Shown: positions 59,619-64,000 of the stretch, piece by piece
Layout of the letters: every line of letters begins with the position of its first letter
Numbering within the stretch: position 1 is the first letter of the stretch
From: Alphaproteobacteria bacterium
GTDB lineage: Bacteria > Pseudomonadota > Alphaproteobacteria > Micavibrionales > Micavibrionaceae
Assembly (NCBI GenBank): GCA_020443075.1
Contig: JAGRIU010000060.1
Span: 22,632 to 86,631, forward strand
Reading direction: 5' to 3'
Length of the DNA: 64,000 nt
Made by a program: the position numbers and the translations under genes
The notes under the pieces: model-generated
What the model was told of the DNA's origin: nothing
Database searches by the model: none
The model's input: only the letters and a program-made list of their open reading frames with translations

Positions 59619-60350
59619 ATGGCTGCAAATATAAAGAGCAATATACACGAACCACCTGATCGCTACGCCGCGCGTCCGCATATTCTCGTTGTGGATGATG
59701 ACCGGCGTATCCGCGATCTGCTGGCGCGCTATCTGTCTGATCACGGTTATGTCGTCCTGCAGGCCGAAGGCAGCGCGCAGGCCGAAGAGATATTAAAGCG
59801 TTTTGAATGTGATGCGATCATACTCGATGTGATGATGCCCGGAGAAACAGGCGTCGAATTTGCCCGGCGTTATCGCACGCAAAGCGATACGCCGATTCTG
59901 CTGCTGACCGCATTGGGGGAGACGCAAGACCGCATAACGGGGCTGGAGGCGGGTGCAGATGATTATCTTGCCAAACCGTTTGAGCCGCGTGAACTGATTT
60001 TGCGCCTGAATGCCATTCTGAAACGCACAGCAAAGCCGTATAAAGCCAAAGAGAGCTTTAAAATCGGTTCATGGACGTTTGACCCGGAAACGGAAAGTCT
60101 GCATTCCGATACGGACACCGTGAAGCTAACGCAGGTCGAAGGGCTCTTGATCAAGGCACTGGCCCGCAGCCCCGGAGAAGCCGTCTCCCGCGAAGAACTG
60201 GCCCGCCGCTGCGATATCGATGCCGGAGAACGCACGATTGACGTGCAGGTTACGCGCCTGCGCCGTAAAATCGAGGCCGACACCAAAAATCCGCGCTATT
60301 TGCAAACGATCCGCGGCAAAGGCTATATGCTGCGGGTTGAGGAAATATAA
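59619..60350 (+). CDS. OmpR-family response regulator
   Basis: 243 residues. Receiver domain at about 20-135 with the acidic pocket VVDDD, phospho-acceptor Asp70 in AIILDVMMPGETG, T in LLLTALGE and Lys in LAKPFEP. A C-terminal winged helix follows (VSREELARRC, GERTIDVQVTRLRRKIE, YLQTIRGKGYML). Followed after 12 bases by its likely partner kinase. Target genes are unknown; the closest characterised model is OmpR. Confidence 0.95.
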   Translation: MAANIKSNIHEPPDRYAARPHILVVDDDRRIRDLLARYLSDHGYVVLQAEGSAQAEEILKRFECDAIILDVMMPGETGVEFARRYRTQSDTPILLLTALGETQDRITGLEAGADDYLAKPFEPRELILRLNAILKRTAKPYKAKESFKIGSWTFDPETESLHSDTDTVKLTQVEGLLIKALARSPGEAVSREELARRCDIDAGERTIDVQVTRLRRKIEADTKNPRYLQTIRGKGYMLRVEEI

Positions 60351-60362
60351 AGGGCAGGGGCT

Positions 60363-61697
60363 ATGGCAGAGGTTTCGATAAAGAAATATCTTCCGCGCAG
60401 CCTTTTAGGCCGCTCCTTGATGATTTTGATCATGCCGGTTCTCTTGATCCAGCTTATTACCGCGGTCGTGTTCTTTGATCGCCACTGGGGGACAATGACC
60501 CGCCGCCTGGCTTTTTCCGTATCCGGAGAGGTGACGACCATCGTTGATATCATCAAAGAACGCGGCGGAATTGATGCGGCACAAGGCGAGCTTGAGATTG
60601 TAAAACGCAATCTCGATATTGATGTTTTTCCAACGACTTTAACGGCCTTACCCGAAAGAAAACACACACCGGAAAGCTCGTTATGGTCGGATGTCGTCGA
60701 GGAAAAGCTGAAAGACGAACTCGCCGCTCAAATTCCAGATCCCTTCGAACTGATTTTTGATTTTCCGCAAAAGCAGGTCGTGGCCTATATAAAACTCGAG
60801 GATTTCGGCATTATAAAAGTCGATATCCCCCAGCGCCGCCTGTTTTCCTCCTCTGGTTATATCTTTTTGCTCTGGATGATCGGTGTGTCGACTGTGTTGT
60901 TGGTGGTTGCAATTCTCTTCATGCGCGGACAAATTAGGCCGATCCGCAAACTGGCTATTGCTGCCGAGCGCTTTGGTAAGGGGCGTGAAGTGCCCGATTT
61001 TAAACCTGAAGGCGCCCGCGAAGTCCGGCGCGCCGCCGAAGCCTTCTTGGATATGAAACGCCGCATCCAACGTCAAATGACCCAGCGCACCGACATGCTG
61101 ACCGGTATTTCTCATGATCTGCGCACGCCCTTAACCCGCCTCAAGCTGGAACTGGAAATGCTGGGAGGAAGTCATGATGTTGGCGCTATGAAGGAAGACA
61201 TAGCGGAAATGGAGAAAATGATTGCCGCTTATCTGGATTTTGTTCGCGGCGATGGTGAAGAAGGATACGAACACATAAACTTGATGGCGCTGATTCAGAA
61301 ATTAGTTGAAGACGCAAAGCGCCAGAATATCGAAGTAACGATCGACATCGAGCCGTCAATCGGCCTGCGCGTGCGCCCCATGGCCTTTAAGCGCTCTCTG
61401 AACAATCTGGTCGTGAACGCAGGAAAATATGCGGATCATGTCTGGATTAGTGCGGCTATTGAGGACAAAAAGCTGCAAATACAGATAGAAGACAACGGGC
61501 CCGGCATTCCAGAAGAAATGTACGAAGAAGTTTTTAAGCCTTTTGTCCGGGTGGATACGGCGCGGGGACGTGAAACAGGCGGAACGGGACTTGGACTGCC
61601 GATTACCATGGATATTATACACTCTCATGGCGGTTCAGTGCGTTTGTCAAAAAGTGAACACGGTGGACTAAGTGTAAAGCTCAGAATGCCGTTGTAA
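60363..61697 (+). CDS. EnvZ-like sensor histidine kinase
   Basis: 444 residues. Membrane helices at about 20-40 (LLIQLITAVVFF) and 170-190 (IFLLWMIGVSTVLLVVAILF) flank a periplasmic sensor region. A HAMP domain (GQIRPIRKLAIAAERFG) precedes HisKA with GISHDLRTPLTRLKLELEML (phospho-His) and HATPase_c with NLVVNAGKYAD, EDNGPGIP and GGTGLGLPI. The short HisKA spacing and arrangement match EnvZ. Probably one operon with the preceding regulator. Confidence 0.95.
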   Translation: MAEVSIKKYLPRSLLGRSLMILIMPVLLIQLITAVVFFDRHWGTMTRRLAFSVSGEVTTIVDIIKERGGIDAAQGELEIVKRNLDIDVFPTTLTALPERKHTPESSLWSDVVEEKLKDELAAQIPDPFELIFDFPQKQVVAYIKLEDFGIIKVDIPQRRLFSSSGYIFLLWMIGVSTVLLVVAILFMRGQIRPIRKLAIAAERFGKGREVPDFKPEGAREVRRAAEAFLDMKRRIQRQMTQRTDMLTGISHDLRTPLTRLKLELEMLGGSHDVGAMKEDIAEMEKMIAAYLDFVRGDGEEGYEHINLMALIQKLVEDAKRQNIEVTIDIEPSIGLRVRPMAFKRSLNNLVVNAGKYADHVWISAAIEDKKLQIQIEDNGPGIPEEMYEEVFKPFVRVDTARGRETGGTGLGLPITMDIIHSHGGSVRLSKSEHGGLSVKLRMPL

Positions 61698-61853
61698 AAC
61701 ATCCTTCAAAACCACCTTAAATGTAAAAAATCTTTTGTTTTTAAAGAATCTTAGGAACTTTTTAACCCCTTTTCTGGCATCTTAGTAAAGCATCATGGGG
61801 CGAATCCGCTCTATTGTGTGGGGAATTCTAAATAAAAATAAAAGACTAAGAGC

Positions 61854-63800
61854 ATGACTGGGAAGGCACGCCGGGAAAACCGGTACATAAAGCCGCAACG
61901 CGCGAAAAAAATCAAACAATCTCTCGGATATATTCTGAGCGGTTTTATCTTTTTGGGCATTATGGCTCTCTCGGGAGCGATACTCTTGTATTTGCTGTCC
62001 GGGCTAGAGGATTTGGATAAAAAAGCCTACAGCGCATTGCTGGGGGTTGTAGCCAGCTTTGGCGCATTCCTAGTTTTAGCATCCGGCCTGCTGCTGTACC
62101 GCGCTTACAGGATCACAAAAACAATCAAAAAATTCTATCATACGGTTGATAAACAAAACAGAAACCTGCGCTTGGAACTGAAGAATATTGAAAAACTGAA
62201 TGAAAACCTTCAACTCTCTGAAAGAAAAAATAAAAACATTATTGATGCCGTCCGTGAGGTCATATTTGAAACAGATGAAAAAGGGCGCCTCGTTTTCCTC
62301 AACATGGCCTGGAGCAAGCTAACAGGCTTTGAAATTGAACAATCTGTCGGACAATCGATCTTCAGCATGATCCACCAGGACGATCAAGAGGCTCTTCGGC
62401 AGGAGTTTGAAAAGCTTTTGCTGGAAAAGCTCGATCGTTATCAATCCTTTACGCAAGTCAGGAAAGCCGACGGAACATTTCGCTCCGTTGAAATATCAAT
62501 CTCTCTCATTACAAAAGATCACAACAACGAAATCCGCTTTGTCGGCACGATGACGGATATCGAGGAACGCCGCCGCGCCGAAAGAGCTTTGGGCGAAGCC
62601 GAGAAAAAATACCGCAACATCGTGCAAAATGCCGCTGGCGGCATCTATCAGCTTACGCCCGAAGGTCTGTATTTAAGCGCAAACCCGGCCTTTGCGAGAA
62701 TTTTGGGCTTCAAGAACCCGGAGCAGCTTTTACGCGAGGTTAAAAATGCAAATGAAAGCATTTATGCCGATGAAGAAAAACAGCGTCAAGCCCACCTGAA
62801 AAAGCTCGAAAAATCACAAGAGGCTGTGAACCGGGAAGTCCAGATGCACCGCCGCGACGGGTCCTTGATCTGGGTCAGCGAAAATGCCCGCGCCGTGCGT
62901 GATGAAGCCGGACATGTCTTGTTCATTGAAGGCAGTATAGAGGATATCACCGAACGCAAGAAAACAGAAATGCTGATCAGAGAATCTAAAATGCAATCGG
63001 ATCTGGCCAACCGCGCGAAATCGGAGTTTTTATCCAACATGTCTCACGAACTGCGCACGCCGCTGAACTCGATCATCGGCTTTTCCGAGATGATCAAAAA
63101 TGAGGTGTTCGGCCCCGTAGAACAAAGAGCCTATTGGGAATACGCCAAAGATATCTACGAAAGCGGGCAGGGGCTTTTGCGTGTGATTAACGAAATTCTC
63201 GATATTTCAAAAATCGAAGCCGGAGAGCGTCACTTAAATGAGGGCGTCATTAATGTCCGCGATATTGCGCGCGAATGTCTGGGGCTAATGGAGCATAAGC
63301 TCGAAAACAGCAAACTGGTTGTTACAGACGTCTTGGATGATGCGCCCGAGCTGATCGGCGAAGAGTTGGCCGTGAAGCAGATGCTGATGAATCTACTCTC
63401 TAATGCCATCAAATTCACGCCCGACGGCGGGCGTATTACGCTCTCCAGCCATCTAGACGATCACGGGTGCTTCCATTTGTCTATCACCGATACAGGTGTT
63501 GGTCTGGATGAGGAAGGCATTAAAAAAGCTCTTTCTCCATTCGGCCAGGTCAACAGCGAATTGAGCCGCAGTGGCTCTGGTACAGGTCTGGGTTTGACGT
63601 TAGTAGACTCTCTGATCAAATTGCACGGCGGAGAATTGGAGCTGTTCTCGCAAAAAGGCATCGGTACGACTGTCACACTCATTTTCCCAGAGAACCGCGT
63701 TGTCAAAAAAGCACCAAAGAGCAAAAAACAATCTGCGAATGAAGACATGATGCCGGACATGCTGGACATCAAAAGCGAAGAAGAGACGGTAGAAAATTAG
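61854..63800 (+). CDS. PAS-domain sensor histidine kinase of the PleC/DivJ type
   Basis: 648 residues. Two membrane helices (about 25-48 and 62-84) with a short loop, a coiled coil (about 100-125), then two PAS domains (about 130-240 and 250-370), each ending in a PAC-type motif (VGTMTDIEERRRAE, IEGSIEDITERKK). HisKA follows with FLSNMSHELRTPLNSIIGFS (phospho-His) and VFGPVEQRAYWEYAKDIYES, whose FGP segment is typical of the DivJ/PleC group. HATPase_c has NLLSNAIKFTPDGG and GSGTGLGLTLV. There is no receiver domain. Not next to a response regulator, so an orphan kinase. A role in cell-cycle signalling (DivK) is inferred from the subfamily. Confidence 0.9.
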   Translation: MTGKARRENRYIKPQRAKKIKQSLGYILSGFIFLGIMALSGAILLYLLSGLEDLDKKAYSALLGVVASFGAFLVLASGLLLYRAYRITKTIKKFYHTVDKQNRNLRLELKNIEKLNENLQLSERKNKNIIDAVREVIFETDEKGRLVFLNMAWSKLTGFEIEQSVGQSIFSMIHQDDQEALRQEFEKLLLEKLDRYQSFTQVRKADGTFRSVEISISLITKDHNNEIRFVGTMTDIEERRRAERALGEAEKKYRNIVQNAAGGIYQLTPEGLYLSANPAFARILGFKNPEQLLREVKNANESIYADEEKQRQAHLKKLEKSQEAVNREVQMHRRDGSLIWVSENARAVRDEAGHVLFIEGSIEDITERKKTEMLIRESKMQSDLANRAKSEFLSNMSHELRTPLNSIIGFSEMIKNEVFGPVEQRAYWEYAKDIYESGQGLLRVINEILDISKIEAGERHLNEGVINVRDIARECLGLMEHKLENSKLVVTDVLDDAPELIGEELAVKQMLMNLLSNAIKFTPDGGRITLSSHLDDHGCFHLSITDTGVGLDEEGIKKALSPFGQVNSELSRSGSGTGLGLTLVDSLIKLHGGELELFSQKGIGTTVTLIFPENRVVKKAPKSKKQSANEDMMPDMLDIKSEEETVEN

Positions 63801-63803
63801 GCT

Positions 63804-64000
63804 CTAAAACTCTTCATCAACATCCACAATAGCTTTAGCCAAATCATAGCTAAAACCCGCCCGCGCCATAGCGGAGAGTTCTTTTTGCGGGTTTTTCTCT
63901 TTAGTCCCCCGAAATGGGCCGATTTTTTTCTTGCGGGCAACAGTCAGCGCCGCGTCTTTTTCTCTGCCTTCAATCCCGTGTTCCGCATCATCGTCGGCCA
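63804..64000 (-). CDS. recX: RecX regulatory protein, C-terminal end
   Basis: About 65 residues of the C-terminus are in the window; the start lies beyond it. The reading ALTVARKKKIGPFRGTKEKN followed by KELSAMARAGFSYDLAKAIV matches the last RecX repeat (A-R-x-x-x-x-G-P-F-R ... L-A-R-A-G-F-S-Y-D-L-A). RecX modulates RecA filaments. Assignment rests on this short region. Confidence 0.75.
   Translation of the reverse strand, partial: ADDDAEHGIEGREKDAALTVARKKKIGPFRGTKEKNPQKELSAMARAGFSYDLAKAIVDVDEEF

Overview
The window is a stretch of alphaproteobacterial chromosome, by eye a little over half G+C. The evidence is family content: an Alph_Pro_TM (TIGR02186) protein, a Ros/MucR regulator, homologues of the mitochondrial complex I assembly factors NDUFAF6 and NDUFAF7, a SUV3-type helicase C-terminal region, CtrA-like TTAA-N7-TTAA boxes and a PleC/DivJ-type histidine kinase. 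Gene order also fits (rdgB-hemW, murJ-trpS, lgt-midA-pgeF, prs-rplY-pth-ychF). An orphan Dot/Icm-like membrane protein and a giant soluble protein of unknown function fit a Micavibrio-like lineage, but that placement is inference. About 60 protein genes are densely packed. I found no tRNA, rRNA, CRISPR array, transposase or prophage, and no gap above 300 bases.

Layout. 1-9.4 kb: rdgB end, an IcmD-like protein, hemW, exported proteins of unknown function, a stand-alone helicase C-terminal region, a Rap1a-like protein, an ArsP-type permease, a polyprenyl diphosphate synthase, a GNAT enzyme and a frameshifted isochorismatase-like hydrolase. 9.6-19.4 kb: ppdK, small membrane or exported proteins, ygfZ, a GT9 glycosyltransferase, a YejA-like binding protein, a macro-domain protein and a PfkB kinase. 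19.4-30.3 kb: a TetR regulator, a modular 512-residue protein, sodB, an NDUFAF6-like protein, a lipase-like hydrolase, trmFO, an alpha carbonic anhydrase, a TerB-like protein, fdxA, cysK and a ferredoxin reductase. 30.3-39.0 kb: mutS, dut, coaBC, an Ala/Asp/Glu-rich anchored protein, ubiE, murJ and trpS. 39.1-46.8 kb: a TauE/SafE permease operon with an Alph_Pro_TM protein, a universal stress protein and an Nfu protein, then a degenerate NodB-fold protein, tsaB, mucR and ubiK-ybjN-proC. 46.9-53.4 kb: lgt, midA-like, pgeF, prs, rplY, pth, ychF. 53.4-64 kb: the 1690-residue protein, ilvE, an OmpR/EnvZ-type pair, a PAS histidine kinase and the end of recX.

Two themes stand out. First, small palindromic repeats of several families are scattered through the window. 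Four housekeeping genes (ygfZ, trmFO, coaBC, ubiE) carry them inside the coding region without losing frame, resembling rickettsial palindromic elements. Another family fills the mutS-dut gap and supplies the likely start codon of murJ. Second, the 1690-residue and 512-residue proteins share an EF-hand-like loop motif, and the larger gene has a consensus promoter with three TTAAC(C/G)AT boxes spaced 11 and 22 bp apart, suggesting CtrA (cell-cycle) control. These two proteins are the best candidates for something undescribed.
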